Shown piece by piece: positions 48,590-59,761 of a stretch of 64,000 nucleotides of DNA (positions within the stretch are counted from its first letter, which is position 1; the number at the start of each line of letters is the position of its first letter). Source of the DNA: Batillaria attramentaria (lineage: Eukaryota; Mollusca; Gastropoda; Batillariidae); assembly GCA_018292915.2 (NCBI GenBank), contig JACVVK020000344.1:253501-317500 (forward strand), given 5' to 3'. The position numbers were made by a program, and so were the translations under genes. The notes beneath the pieces were generated by a model. It was not told where the DNA came from. It saw nothing but the letters and a program-made list of their open reading frames with translations, and did not search any database.

Positions 48590-49650
48590 GGAGTACATCG
48601 AAGTACATTTATTATAAATCGGTTCCTTCCAACTGTTGTGTTAGAGTTTAGTTTTAGAAACAAGGCTCTGACACACGGATATATCGGAGTATTTTCATCT
48701 GGTTTCTTTGAGTTTAGGCTGAGAAAGAAGGCTGTTACACAGGAGTATATCGAGGTATTATTATTCGGTTCCTTCGACCTGGTTTCTTTGTGTTTAGGCT
48801 GAGAAACAAGGCTGTTACAGAGGAGTATATTGGAGTATTATAATCCGGTTCCTTCCAACCATTTTTTAAAAAGTTTTTGATGAACAAAGCTGTCATAAAG
48901 AAGTATCTGAGTATTATAATCCCGTTCCTTCGACCTGGTTTGTTTGTGTTTAGCCTGAGAAACAAGGCTGTTACAGAGGAGTATATCGGAGTATTATAAA
49001 CCGGTTCCTTCAACCTGGTTAATTGTGTTTAGCCTGAGAAACAAGGCAGTTACAGAGGAGTGTAAGGGAGTATCATAAATCGGTTCTTTCTAACCATTTT
49101 TTTTTAAAGTTTCTTTTTGATGAACAAAGCTGTCATAAAGGAGTATCTGAGTATTATAATCCCGTTCCTTCGACCTGGTTTCTTTGAGTTTAGGCTGAGA
49201 AACAAGGCTGTTACAGAGGAGTATATCGGAGTATTTTAATCCCGTTCCTTCGACCTGGTTTCTTTGAGCTTAGGCTGAGAAACAAGGCTGTTACAGAGGA
49301 GTATACCGGAGTATTATAATCCGGTTCTTTGGACCTGGATTCTTTGAGTTTGGGCTGACAAACAAGGCTGTTACAGAGGAGTATATCGAAGTATTATTAT
49401 CCCGTTCCTTCGACCTGGTTTCTTTGTATTTAGCCTGAGAAACAAGCTGTTACAGAGGAGTATATCAGAGTATTATAAACCGGTTCCTTCAACCTGGTTT
49501 CTTTGTGCTTAGGCTGAGAAACAAGGCTGTTACAGAGGAGTATATAGGAGCATTATAATCCGGTGCCTTCCAACTGCTTTTTTTTTTCTTTAGTTTCGTT
49601 TGAGAAAGAAAGCTGAAATAAAGGAGTATCTGCGTGTTATAATCCGGCTC
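48590..49650. repeat. ~80-bp minisatellite array, about 13 copies
   Basis: Each unit contains GGCTGAGAAACAAGGCTGTT, ACAGAGGAGTATAT, GAGTATTATAATCCGGTTCC and a GACCTGGTTTCTTTG spacer. Landmarks recur at about 48716, 48796, 48954, 49034, 49193, 49272, 49349, 49434 and 49513. Two interspersed units are a variant form with GATGAACAAAGCTGTCATAA. The order of variants suggests amplification of a two- or three-unit block. Confidence 0.9.
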
Positions 49651-50031
49651 TGGTCATAACGAAACCGTTTACAGATTCGGAAATAGGGACCGTAGACATA
49701 TTTTCGCCTTAGAACTGAAACAAGGAGGGAGAAGAAGACCATGTGTACCCTGACGAACGTGAACCGTCTCTACTGATAATCAAAATCCATTCAAGGAGAT
49801 AGCGCCTTCCCTTGTCAGTAACAATATACCCCTCCTGAAGTCCCGCGTTTCTATCGTGTTGGACGCATAACCGGGCGCCTTAAACGGCCATTTAGGCGTT
49901 CGGGTTGCCGGCTTTAAGTCTCAATATGTGACGCCAGCTATTGTTGGCTCAAGGCGTGAGCGTTCGACAACAAACCTGGGGACTGTCGTGCTAACGTATT
50001 AGCGCGGGTTAGCAACTGTGAATCCGGACAT

Positions 50032-50492
50032 CACGGGGGGGGGGGGGGGGGGGGTGTAGTCAAAATGTACGGGAGTGTTTCCGGTGCTACTGGTTTAAAC
50101 AGATTTATTTTGTTGCACTGGAGAAAGTACAAAAAACAGATTTATTTTATTGCACTGGAGAAAGTACAGAAAAACAGTTTGAGCATTAACAAGACGTACT
50201 TATGACATGCTCAATAAAAATTCAATTAACGTCTTTTTCCACCACATGCGGGTGATATCAAAAACGGGGCAACGATGAAAAGCCAGCACAAATATTTGGC
50301 CCCAGCCGGGATACGAACTCACGACCCGAGCATTAGAAGTCCAACGCTCTACCATTCGACCACCCCGGCTCCCCGTACCGTGTGCATGCTGATATTTCAA
50401 ACATACGGCTTTGCTTGAGAGCAGTTATCGTCAAAACTTTTGAAGCGGAGTAGCACCGGAAACACTCCCCTACATTTTGACTACACCCCGTG
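50032..50492. mobile_element. non-autonomous TIR transposon carrying a SINE
   Basis: The left end is CACGGG, a G run, then TGTAGTCAAAATGTACGGGA and GTGTTTCCGGTGCTACT. The right end is its near-exact reverse complement (about 41 of 43). GACAT flanks both sides (50027-50031 and 50493-50497) as a 5-bp target duplication. A SINE family 1 copy (50228-50375, -) lies inside. The G run at the left end has expanded. No coding capacity is present. A degenerate relative is at 34558. Confidence 0.8.
50228..50375 (-). mobile_element. SINE family 1, copy missing its 3' end
   Basis: The head and body are intact, but the terminal CCAAACACCCACC segment is absent. It is nested in the TIR element. Confidence 0.85.
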
Positions 50493-50499
50493 GACATAG

Positions 50500-51155
50500 C
50501 TTTTTAGGCATTGTAACATTAGCGTACCCCCCTCTCCACGCTTGGAAAGATTGCCTAGAGCAAAGCTGGACACACCGTGACAAGCTGCTTTTGTCTCGGA
50601 TCAGCGTGTAAGAAATCAATGGTCGCTGTTGTTGTAAGGTTAATTGTCCCAAGGTTTAGTTCTGGGGTGATGGTGGTACAATGTGACAAGAACGGTTATG
50701 CCTGAGCACAGTGACAGCTATAACGTTGTCAGAGGAGAACGTTGTAAATGATCATTCAGTGTTTCCCATAGCGTTCACACCAAAGGGTCCCAGGGATCCT
50801 CTTTCAGAATTTCAAGAAGCACAAAGACGCCTTCACAGGCCCCAAAGAAAAGACTTCACAGCGCATGAAAATTCATACTAAACAAAAACGAACAAAACAT
50901 GACAGGACCGAAAATTTGTCCAAAACTTTGTAGCACATGAAATCACAAAGTGGAATTTGCCACCGATAACAATCAGAAAGAAATATTTCACAGAACCTGA
51001 AGAAATTCACAAGAAGACTAAGCTATCGCACTACACATTTTACAAACAAGGCTTGGTACGTATAATCTCAAAGAATGGTCCGCAGAACGTTAAAAATGCC
51101 AAGACAGGTTTTGTTTTTTTGTTGGTTTTTTGTTTTTTGTTTTTTACTACTTCAT
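50500..51155. other. intergenic, no gene seen
   Basis: Unique AT-rich DNA with a T/G tract at 51110-51147 leading into SINE family 3. Confidence 0.55.
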
Positions 51156-51159
51156 TATC

Positions 51160-51445
51160 CCTTTCGGGAACTTCGGGCTGCTTCCCCCGGGGGAAGCGCG
51201 TCGCCGCGGTGCAGCGCCACCCAGTACCTAGCCTATATTTTTTTACAATTTTGCTGGGGGAGAAAAGCCGGATAACCCGGAGAGAAACCCCCGATGAACA
51301 GCCCGGCAGCCAAAAAAAAAAACTGGTATCACATATCACAAGCTCGACCTGGGCTCGAAGCCACGCTTCATCGCCATGACACTGGTGACGGCCGTTCAGT
51401 AACGCAGCGGCTAAATCCGACGCGCTACCTGTTAGACCACCGCTC
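51160..51445 (-). mobile_element. SINE family 3
   Basis: Read on -, the head is GAGCGGTGGTCTAACAGGTA and carries the B-box-like segment GGCTTCGAGCCC. The body includes GGGGTTTCTCTCCGGGTTAT, shared with family 2, and GTGGCGCTGCACCGCGGCGA. A + fragment occurs at 18300. The shared central domain suggests families 2 and 3 have a common core with different heads and tails. Confidence 0.7.
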
Positions 51446-51544
51446 ACAGCATCTGAATAAAAACAAATAAGACTTGACAATTGTTCACGTTCACCTAGCT
51501 GCTCCTGTACTGACTACATTACGTTCACGATTCCAGAAACTTAC

Positions 51545-51685
51545 CGATGCATCGGTCGCGTTAGACAAGAGATCCAACGCAGGACAAGACCACAGATGCT
51601 GACTTTGGCCAGAATGCCCCAAGATCTCATCAGCCTCAAACGCAGACTCTTCCATCGGTACTAGCTGGGCGTTGGCGGCGACCAT
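51545..51685 (-). CDS. possible first coding exon of a divergent gene
   Basis: From an ATG at 51685 on -, 47 codons (MVAANAQLVPMEESAFEADE, then ILGHSGQSQHLWSC) run open to a strong donor TCG/GTAAGT in phase 0. Composition is that of ordinary protein, not of a repeat. The ATG shares the palindrome CCATGG with an ATG on +, so the two genes would be head-to-head with overlapping 5' regions. I could not find a second exon on -, so this rests on the open frame and the donor alone. Confidence 0.3.
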
Positions 51686-51797
51686 GGTGGTGGTGGGGTC
51701 GGCCCGTGCCCCTGGGGAGGGCCGTCCCGTGTGTAACGTGGCTTGGGCGAGACAGTGTCTTCACCATCAGCAACAGAATACTAAAGCTGGCATCAAA

Positions 51798-52219
51798 ATG
51801 GCGGCTCAACCAGGAGACGCGCTACCCGTCGTGGAATTGAAGCCGTTTACGAAAAAGGTGTGTAAAATGCTTTAGTTTATTTGTTAAGACGGGCTAATTC
51901 CATCTTTGTTAGGGGTGGGTGGAGTGGGTGTTTGGAAGTTAACGTCCTTTTCCACCACGTACGGGTGATATCAAAGACGGGGCAACGAGAAAAAGGCCAG
52001 CACAAATATTTCGCCCCAGCCGGGATAACGAACTCACGACCCGGGCATTGAAAGTCCAACGCTCTACCATTCAGCCAGACAGATCGAGGCAAGAATGTGT
52101 TGGTAAGTGTGTGGGTGCATGTGTAGCATGATGGGACTGGCTACTGCTTCAACAAAATGAATCTGTTCCCTACTAAATCTATCAATTTTTCCCCGTATGT
52201 GGTGGAAAAGGACGTTAAC

Positions 52220-52250
<31 letters not shown>

Positions 52251-55152
52251 ACACTATCAAATTTTCTCTTAAGAAAAAACATAATTTCACTAGTATTTTG
52301 TTGCCTTGGTTGTCTAGGTATGGCGCCGAGAGAAGAGCCTGCCCAACTTTTACGACAAGCAGCCGGTGAAGGACGAGTCTGGATCGGAATCGTCCCGGAA
52401 AGCAGGCAGCGAACCCTCGCCAAACATCGTGCGCTACATCCGAGAGCTGAGCGAGCAACGCAAGACGGTGGACACCCGGCAGAGTGTGGATACCACACAA
52501 CGCTACCGATCCAAGCTGCACCCGAAGGCCGACTTCAGTTTCGAGGGTCGTGTTGTGACGGAGCACCAGCAAGACCTTATCCCCAGCTTCATCACTAGAC
52601 ACGAGCGCACCAAGACCTCAATTATGGCCTCGCAGGGGGAGGAGAATGGAACGGCAGTACCGGGGGGAACAGCAGCAGCAGCGGCAGCAGCTGCGGGAAG
52701 CGGAGTACCTGCTGGAACAGCAACAGCAGCAGCAGCTTCAGCAGCGCCGTCTGCCGGAGGTCGTGAGGTGAGCAACCTACTGGCGGCGTACACACGCGAC
52801 AAGCCGCTCCACCAGGAGTCCGTGTGTCTCAAGGGAGGCAAGCTGACCGGGAACCTGGGTCGTCGGCCCTTGCATTACCTCACCCCGTTCTCGGCCTACA
52901 GGCAGAAACAGCCGTGGACGGTGTGTGGGGAGGAGAACTCGCCAGTCAGGTGCAGCCCCCGGAACGCCGTCAGCCTCTCTCTGTCCCGGGGTAGCGGTGG
53001 AGTGACGTCGTCGTCCGCGAACGGCGTGGCGGGTAGGCGTGACCTTGTCCTCTCGGGCAGTACTTTCCGCGCGCATGACAAGTTTCCCTTGCAGCCGCTG
53101 AGGGTGGGGCACCACAGTCCGCACAAGTTCAACAACAAGCTGGGCGCGGCGCACGACTCCCTGTCTCTCCTCAGCAGACACGGGGCGCCCACGGTAGTGG
53201 AGCGTAACCTGTCCTATGACCTGGAGCTCAGGATGGAGAGGTGTCGCCGCGAGAGGAGCTTCGCCGCCATCGGCGAGACCAACGTGCTGTCCACCGCGCA
53301 CTACGTGGCCTACGACAGCCAACCCACGCGCGGCGAGGTCACGCTCATGCGCGCTCGCGAGGCTAACAAGTCACGTGACGGCAGGACTACGTACAGGCGT
53401 AACGGCCTGCAGAAGCCTCTGCATCACAACTCTCCCAACATGAACTTTATGCTGGCGCGGGCGGTGGACCACAACGTGTCACCCAGATCCAGGTCTGACC
53501 AGGGAGACTCGGGCATCCAGAGCTCAGCCGGTGACGTTGCGGATGACGCGCCCAGGATAGGGGAGCACCACCCGGCCAATAATGGGATCGTGTTTCCCCG
53601 CGATCTGGGGGACGAGGTGATCCTAGAGCAGCCTGGGGATTGTGACGAACACTACGATGACACGGAGAGGTCCGAGTTCGTGTGGGACGCTGCCCAGGCC
53701 ATGTGGGTGCCTGCGGAAATGGCTCAGCACGTTCTTGAAAGCATCCAGAAGGCCAACCGAGATGACAGACGCGCGGCAGAACATGCACAAGGTGAGGACA
53801 TGCTAACTGACAGGGATCACAGTGAAGTGAAGCGGAATGAGGTTGGACAGTCCAGAAAACCCAGCAAATCTAAAGCGGTAGCTGAGTCTGGAGCGGACCC
53901 AACCAACACAACTGCTGAACGACCCAAAAGTGACACTGTTTTAACGGGCGGGTCCGGCAAAACTGAAAATGGTCCTAAAAACTTGTCAGAGCTTGACAAG
54001 AATGAAGAAAGGACCGCGAATCGGAGGGAGGTTTCCTCAAGTGAGGACAGCGTGTCAGCTGAAGAGATTTCTGGCGTGGTGCCTGGAGCAGATTCAGGGA
54101 GAGCAGGGTTGACACCGGCTGAAGCAGTGGCTAAAAATGAAAGCAAAGAACATAGGCTTGGCCCACCTGAGCAAAGCTCGCGGACAGAACACTTACCAGG
54201 AACAGAGAACACTGGAGCAGCTGGTGTTGACATGCAGTCGAGTGATTTTAAGGACAATTCAAGTGACAATAACAAGGAAAACAAAGCTTTCGAAACCAGA
54301 CAACCTGCCCCTGAAATACCCATCTCCGGGCGTAATGCCAATGACGTTGACCTCCAGTCTGTTACAACTAACAGTCTCATGTCTTCCCCGTCCAACCTGG
54401 ACAGCGGTAGGGATCCAGTGAACCCTGAGACCAAAGAAAGCGCTTTGAAAGCCAACGAAGCTGACGAGAGAATGAACGAAAACCCTGAGCAGACGGCAAC
54501 ACACCGTCTTCAAGAACGAGGTCCTGGTGGGAGTTCTGAACGAGAGAAAAGTGAATCCATGGTAGAGCGGCCTGTCGGTCAGTCAGGAGAAGCTGAGGCA
54601 GACAGCGAGAGAGTGATATCCAATCCAGGAGATGTGTCTCACGCTAGTGAGCAGAAAGCACAACACACATCTGAAGTTTATTCTGAAAGGCGCCAGTCCC
54701 AGCACTCCGGATTACCTGTGTGTTATGATAAACAGAAGGATGGCGTCCCTGGTAATTCTGGGACTGTTTCTCAGAACGAGGCTGTCGCCGGAAGTGAAAG
54801 CATCCGGTCAGAAGCTGACGTTGGTAGTGGCGATCTTAGAGCAGGTGTTTCGGCGGACGAAACAACCAAAGCCGTCGACACTGAAAACAAGATACTACCT
54901 GAGGGCAATTCAGGCCTTTCTGTAGCACAGTCCACCATCCTGGAGCACGATACTAGGGAAGATGTAGCTGTGTTAGGAACAGGAAGTGACGCGGACGGTA
55001 TCCAAGAGGAGGTGGCGCCCAAAGAACTGGAAAAAATCGCGTCGGTGTCTATCGTTGGTGCGGAGCAGAAAGACGGTTTTGAAGGTGAGAAAACGTTTAT
55101 CACTACAACGAACGTTGAATCCGAGGACTGGCCGAATTTAGTGGGCGTCTGA
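51798..55152 (+). CDS. uncharacterised, largely disordered 964-aa protein
   Basis: There are two exons: 51798-51857 (20 codons, MAAQPGDALPVVELKPFTKK) and 52318-55152 (944 codons and stop). The intron is phase 0 with GT-AG ends. The start at 51798 has a good context (AAAATGG); an upstream in-frame ATG at 51684 would add 38 residues. I do not recognise the family. Residues 21-130 are basic and fold-like (VWRREKSLPNFYDKQ, YRSKLHPKADFSFEGRVV, LIPSFITRHERTKTS). Residues 136-166 are an Ala-rich tract. 170-480 are Arg/Ser-rich with ordered-looking stretches, such as SEFVWDAAQAMWVP. About 490-964 are Glu/Ser/Lys/Asn-rich, low-complexity and probably disordered, ending EDWPNLVGV. There are no signal peptide or membrane segments. 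Base composition falls from GC-rich to balanced along exon 2. The intron holds a SINE. The long uninterrupted frame makes it real. Confidence 0.75.
51912..52080 (-). mobile_element. SINE family 1, full copy, intronic
   Basis: It has standard structure in inverse orientation, inside the intron of the 964-aa protein gene. A + 3' fragment (GTATGTGGTGGAAAAGGACG then a C run and CA repeats) follows at 52192-52255. Confidence 0.85.
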
Positions 55153-55880
55153 CAGTACGTGACGAGAATGAAACTGTAGCATTCTGAGTATTGTCTTGTA
55201 GGTTTTGAGAATCACAGCTTGAACATGCACAGAGGAGTTTCAATGCTGTCTTTATGGCTAAACTGTGTAATGCCACAACACCCCGTCCAGTGACGATGCC
55301 AGTTTAAGAAAACAAAGCAAGAACTAATATCAGCGATTCCCATTGTATATGTGTACGAGTGTTTTGAAGACTGGATGGAAGCTTCGTCATTTAGAAACAC
55401 TGACAGAACCAACAGAACGACCATTTTATCAGACTGTGGTTCATTTCGCTGCTCAGACAAGTCAGTCCTAAAGAATGCTGAACATGACTGAAAATTCGAC
55501 CATGACATAAGCGGTGATTTTTTTTTCTTACTGTGAATGCCGGTTTGTCTCTGAGACCTGTGAGGCGCGAAATGTGTGCATAATGCTAAAACAAGCGTGT
55601 AGTTAAATGACACTAAAACCCGTCTTCGAGGCCGCGACTGTGTAATGAATGTCGACAGAAAGGACATGGAAGTGCTCTTGGCAATGCCGGTGAAGTCGCG
55701 AGTGAAGACTGTAAGTGACTGTGAAAGTTTCAAGGATCTGTTGTCTGCTGGTGAAGTGAACACGCTACTTCTCTTGTAACAATACATGAGTCACGAAACG
55801 GTTTGCTTTAGTGCAGTGCCAAACAGTGCAAACTACTTTAACTAACGGACTGCCAGCGTGCTAGGAAAGGATCAAGACAC
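55153..55880 (+). other. probable 3' UTR of the 964-aa protein gene
   Basis: Unique sequence follows the stop. An open frame on - (55212-55787) has no recognisable domain and is not called. No AATAAA is evident close to the stop. Confidence 0.4.
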
Positions 55881-55884
55881 CAAA

Positions 55885-57145
55885 AGTCTAACTACTTGAT
55901 GTTTGACCCAATTCCAAACTGGAAGTACTGCTTTCAAATTTGAGCCAATGCCTAACTGAAAGTGCTAACTACCAGGGCCCGGATGTAAAAGTCGGGGTTA
56001 GGGAGTTTAGCCCCGGGTTAGAGTCTAACCTCGAACTAAACTAGCTCTAGGGTTAAATGTTCTGTTGTTTTTGGTTTTAAATTAGGACGCGGGTCCATTC
56101 CAACAAGGTGCCTAAGCCGTTATAGAACTAAGAAGGATTTTGTCTTTCTTTCTTAGCTTCCTTTTTTATTTAATTTTGTTTTGGGGTTTCTTTTGTCCTA
56201 GTCTGGGTTAGGCCCGTAGCCGTGGGTTAAATTAACCTCGAGTTTTACATACGGGCCCTGAAATTTAAATCAATGCCTGACTGAAAGTGCTAATTCCATT
56301 GTATTTGACTGAATGCCTAAGTGAAAGTGCTAAGTACTTGAAATTTGACTCTATGTCTAATTAAAAGTGCTAACTATTTTGAACTTGGCTCAATGCCTAC
56401 TGCTAACCACATTAAAATTTGAGCCAATACCTAATTTAAAAAAAGTGCTATGTGTAACTACTTTAAACTTGAGTCAATGTCCGATTGAAAGTGCTGACTA
56501 CTTCAAGTTAAATTTTAGTCAATGCATAATTGAGCGTGCTGTGTGTCTACTCTAAATCTGACCCAAAGCCTGACTGAAATTGCTAACTATTAAAATTTGA
56601 CTCAATGCCTACTTGAAAGCGCTAACTGCTTCAAATTTTAGTCTGTGCCAACTTAAGAAGCGCGGACTTTCAATTTTCAATTTGAACCATTGCCTAGTTG
56701 AAAGCGCTAACTACTTTGTATTTGACTCAATGCCTGATTTAAAGTGATAACTGCTTTCAATTTGAGTCAGTGTCTAATTGAAAGTGCTGACTCCTTTAGA
56801 TCTGAGTCAATGCCTAATTGAAAGTGCGATGTAACTTCTTTAAATCTGAGACAAGGCCTACTTGAAAATGTTAACTATTGGAATTTGATTCAGTGCCTAC
56901 TTGAGAGTTCAAACTACATGAACGTTTGAGTCAATGCCTAATTGAAAGTGCGATGTAAGTACTTGAAATTTGACTGAGTACTTAATTGACAGTGCTGCCC
57001 ACATGAAATTTGAGTCAATGCCTAATTGAAAGTGCGATGTAAGAACTTGAAATTTGACTTAGTACTTAATTGACAGTGCTAGCCACATCAAACTTGAGTC
57101 CATGCCTCATTGAAAGTGCTATGTAACTACGTACTTTAAATTCGA
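55885..57145. repeat. ~42-bp minisatellite array (GAGTCAATGCCTAATTGAAA-type)
   Basis: There are about 25 degenerate units of the form TTTGAGTCAATGCCTAATTG, AAAGTGCTAACTACTT. The period is mostly 40-45 bp, with a variant carrying GCGATGTAAC. The array is interrupted by a MITE at 55974-56259. Confidence 0.9.
55974..56259. mobile_element. GGGCCCG-type MITE (PIF/Harbinger-like)
   Basis: The left end is AGGGCCCGGATGTAAAA and the right end, on the other strand, is AGGGCCCGTATGTAAAA: 16 of 17 match. The element is 286 bp and is non-coding. GGGCCC-starting termini are common in PIF/Harbinger elements; the 3-bp target duplication is not clear, so the class is tentative. It is inserted within the minisatellite array. 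Confidence 0.7.
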
Positions 57146-57149
57146 CTCT

Positions 57150-57830
57150 TTGCAAACGTGTACAAACTCTGTGCTATACTCTGCTCGTTCTATCTGTTTA
57201 TTTAAGTATTTATTGATCTATTTATTTATTTATTTATGTTTTTCATTCACTCGTCATAGTCCAGGGGGTAGTGGTCACAGGATCATATTTTTAACTCCCT
57301 TAGAACAAAATATGTGTTTGTGCCAATGCATCATCTGTGATATAGAAGAAACAGCCCCACTGTTAGTCATTTCCGTGTGTTTGCTGTTATCGCTCCGTGT
57401 GTACATTATCTGTGATCCTAAGAACACTTCATCCAGCGGACACTGTGATAAACTGTGACGTGTAGTGTTCCCACATGTTCTGAAGACGCAATCTAGGAAC
57501 GCTTGTGTGTGAATGAGCAGGCCATACTGCAAGCAGACGCGAAGTAGCCAGATAAGAGCTGCTGAGAACTTTCATTGTAGATTATGATGATAGTGTGTGC
57601 TGGTAACCAAAGTCACACTACACAGAGAACGGCCCTTGCGCGTGTAGAGTATCGTTTGCGGCAAAGCGTATGAACACTTTGCACGCAGGCACGGCATGTT
57701 CTCCGAGAATACTCCACTACCGCTCCGCAAATATCGCGTTTCGTGGTGCGGGAGTGCAGGACCGGTCTCTAAGTGCAGGGAGTAAGGAGGCTATTCACCA
57801 AATTCAATCTGGTTTTTACGCTTGTGGTAG
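57150..57830. other. intergenic, no gene seen
   Basis: It contains a short (TTTA)n near 57205-57238 and unique sequence. Confidence 0.5.
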
Positions 57831-57831
57831 C

Positions 57832-57834
<3 letters not shown>

Positions 57835-57863
<29 letters not shown>

Positions 57864-57912
57864 TGTGTCTGTGTCTGTGTCAGTGTGTGTCTATGTCTGT
57901 GCATGTGTGTCT

Positions 57913-57960
<48 letters not shown>
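57835..57960. repeat. (GT)n / (GTGTCT)n / (GA)n compound array
   Basis: GT repeats are interrupted by TCTGTG hexamers and followed by a short GA run. Confidence 0.95.
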
Positions 57961-58249
57961 ACTGTACTGTGCATCTTTTGTCTCTTTGACGGAATCAGAT
58001 CTGACGGACTGTCATAACCAGGGTGGTGTTTTGCTCAGTATTGACTGTTAACAATCGGACTATGCAAAGTTTGGACATGAGTAAATTGTCTGAAAGTTTA
58101 ACGGTATGGGAAATGTGTACCTTCATTGTGACTGCAAATCTTTTCTTTGTTTTCTGTTTGGTTAACTTTCTCGCACAGAGCTGCTTACATGTTACAGATA
58201 AAGACCAGTTAATCAATGGAAAATATTGTTTATGTTGTATTGTTTTTCA

Positions 58250-58400
58250 CCCAGAACCTTTCGGTGGCTTTGTTCCTCCGTTACACCGTTTTTGGTATTG
58301 GTTGTCAGCCTCTAGAAACTGAAATGAAATAAAGTGGTGAAATGAAATGATGAAATGAAATGAAATGAAATGAAACCCTGAAATGAAATAAAATAATGAG
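58250..58400 (+). mobile_element. LINE-type 3' tail with (TGAAA)n
   Basis: CTAGAAACTGAAATGAAATA then AAGTGG is followed by degenerate TGAAA repeats. This is the usual look of a non-LTR element 3' terminus with a short-repeat tail. Confidence 0.45.
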
Positions 58401-59100
58401 ACGTAAAGCATTGGTCTATTGCCATAAGTTCCTGTCGTTTCAAAGAAGACAAAAACCAACATTGGAAACATTGGAATGCATTGTGATGTGGGGTCACCCA
58501 GTCCCACAGACACTCAAACATAACCCAAAAAATGTAAGTTAAGGTTTTACAGCGCTGGACAAGGCTAAAAACTTGAACATGAAGCAGAAATTTCAGAGCG
58601 TTAACAGCAAACAGTTCCCAATGTCCCGAGTATTAGTCTCAGCCGTGACGTTCCCTCCCCTGCATGATGAGTGCACCATCAGAATTAATGACCAGTCGAG
58701 CACACCGTTCGTTTAGTCATCGTAGCGTAACTTTGTGTAAAGCTCCTGTGTTAAACCCATTTGCCTAATCCCTACAGACGCAGTCTAGCATTACCTTCTG
58801 AACTGGCGTTGCCTAGTGTCTTGTTCCGCCAGTTAATTACCGGATAAAGGTACCAAGCCAGTTATCAACATGATTTGTGAGAACCTTGAATGGAGTGTCA
58901 CGGATGAGTGATCGGGTATGCTTGTTGTTCGTTTTGTTGTGAACCGTTATTGCCAAAAAAAAACAAACCCTGTTGAGTCTTTCTGTTATATATTTGTATG
59001 TATGTATGTATGTATGTATGTATGTATGAGTCCTGCAAAACGTGTGTGCGAATGACTATGATGTATGTTGGTCGGTGTGGTGAGCTTGATGTATGTTAAT
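58400..59100. other. intergenic, no gene seen
   Basis: Unique DNA with a short (TATG)n at about 58995-59028. Confidence 0.5.
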
Positions 59101-59102
59101 TT

Positions 59103-59165
59103 CTAGTTTCATGTACCCCCAACGGGGTTTTGAAATAAACTTTGACTTGACTTGACTTGACTTGA
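59103..59165 (+). mobile_element. LINE-type 3' tail with (TTGAC)n
   Basis: CATGTACCCCCAACGGGG then TTTTGAAATAAACTTTGAC with repeated TTGAC resembles other retroposon tails in the window. Confidence 0.45.
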
Positions 59166-59501
59166 CACGGACATTCATTCTTTATCATAGCATTATCTGT
59201 TTAACTGAGTATTGTCATTATTATTACTGAGGAGTTTTCAATCCTGAATAAAAGAGCGACAGTATGTATGTAGGCGTATGCATGTGTCGGTGTGTACATG
59301 TATTCGACATTTCTTCTTGTCTTTTAGTGATTTATGTTTTATGATGTGGCGCGTCTGTGCAAGTAGTATTTGTTTCCTGTGTTGTTCTGTCTTTCCAGAA
59401 CTGTTTCAATTATTAGACCTGTCTGATTGTATGCTTATGCAGCATGGACTTGAAGCGGCACTTCAAACCGATCTTTATGGGCATGAACAGATCTGCGTTG
59501 T

Positions 59502-59506
59502 ACACA

Positions 59507-59558
<52 letters not shown>
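59502..59558. repeat. (CA)n microsatellite
   Basis: This is a pure CA array. Confidence 0.95.
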
Positions 59559-59559
<1 letters not shown>

Positions 59560-59621
59560 CGGCGGACAGACACAGAGCATAGACTGACAGAGACAGACGG
59601 ATAGGCAGGTAGCGACAGGGG

Positions 59622-59747
59622 TGGGTTGGTGGGTGTTTGGTGTTTAACGTCCTTTTCCACCACATACGGGTGATATCAAAGACGGGGCAACGATGAAAAA
59701 GCCAGCACAAATATTTGGCTCCAGCCGGAATACGAACTCACGACCCG
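59622..59747 (-). mobile_element. SINE family 1, head-truncated copy
   Basis: The 3' body is complete and the copy stops within the head at ACTCACGACCCG. GGTAGCGACAG occurs on both sides (about 59608 and 59750) and is a probable target duplication. Confidence 0.82.
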
Positions 59748-59761
59748 CAGGTAGCGACAGA

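Noticed and set aside
48590..49650. CRISPR-like array
   Set aside because: Repeats are contiguous with no unique spacers, and the genome is clearly eukaryotic.
53817..54455. 212-residue frame antisense to the 964-aa protein
   Set aside because: It is the complement of a Ser/Glu/Lys-rich coding exon, with Leu/Ser-rich composition and no motif.
55212..55787. 191-residue frame on - after the 964-aa gene
   Set aside because: No domain, signal or splice evidence; it lies in the likely 3' UTR.
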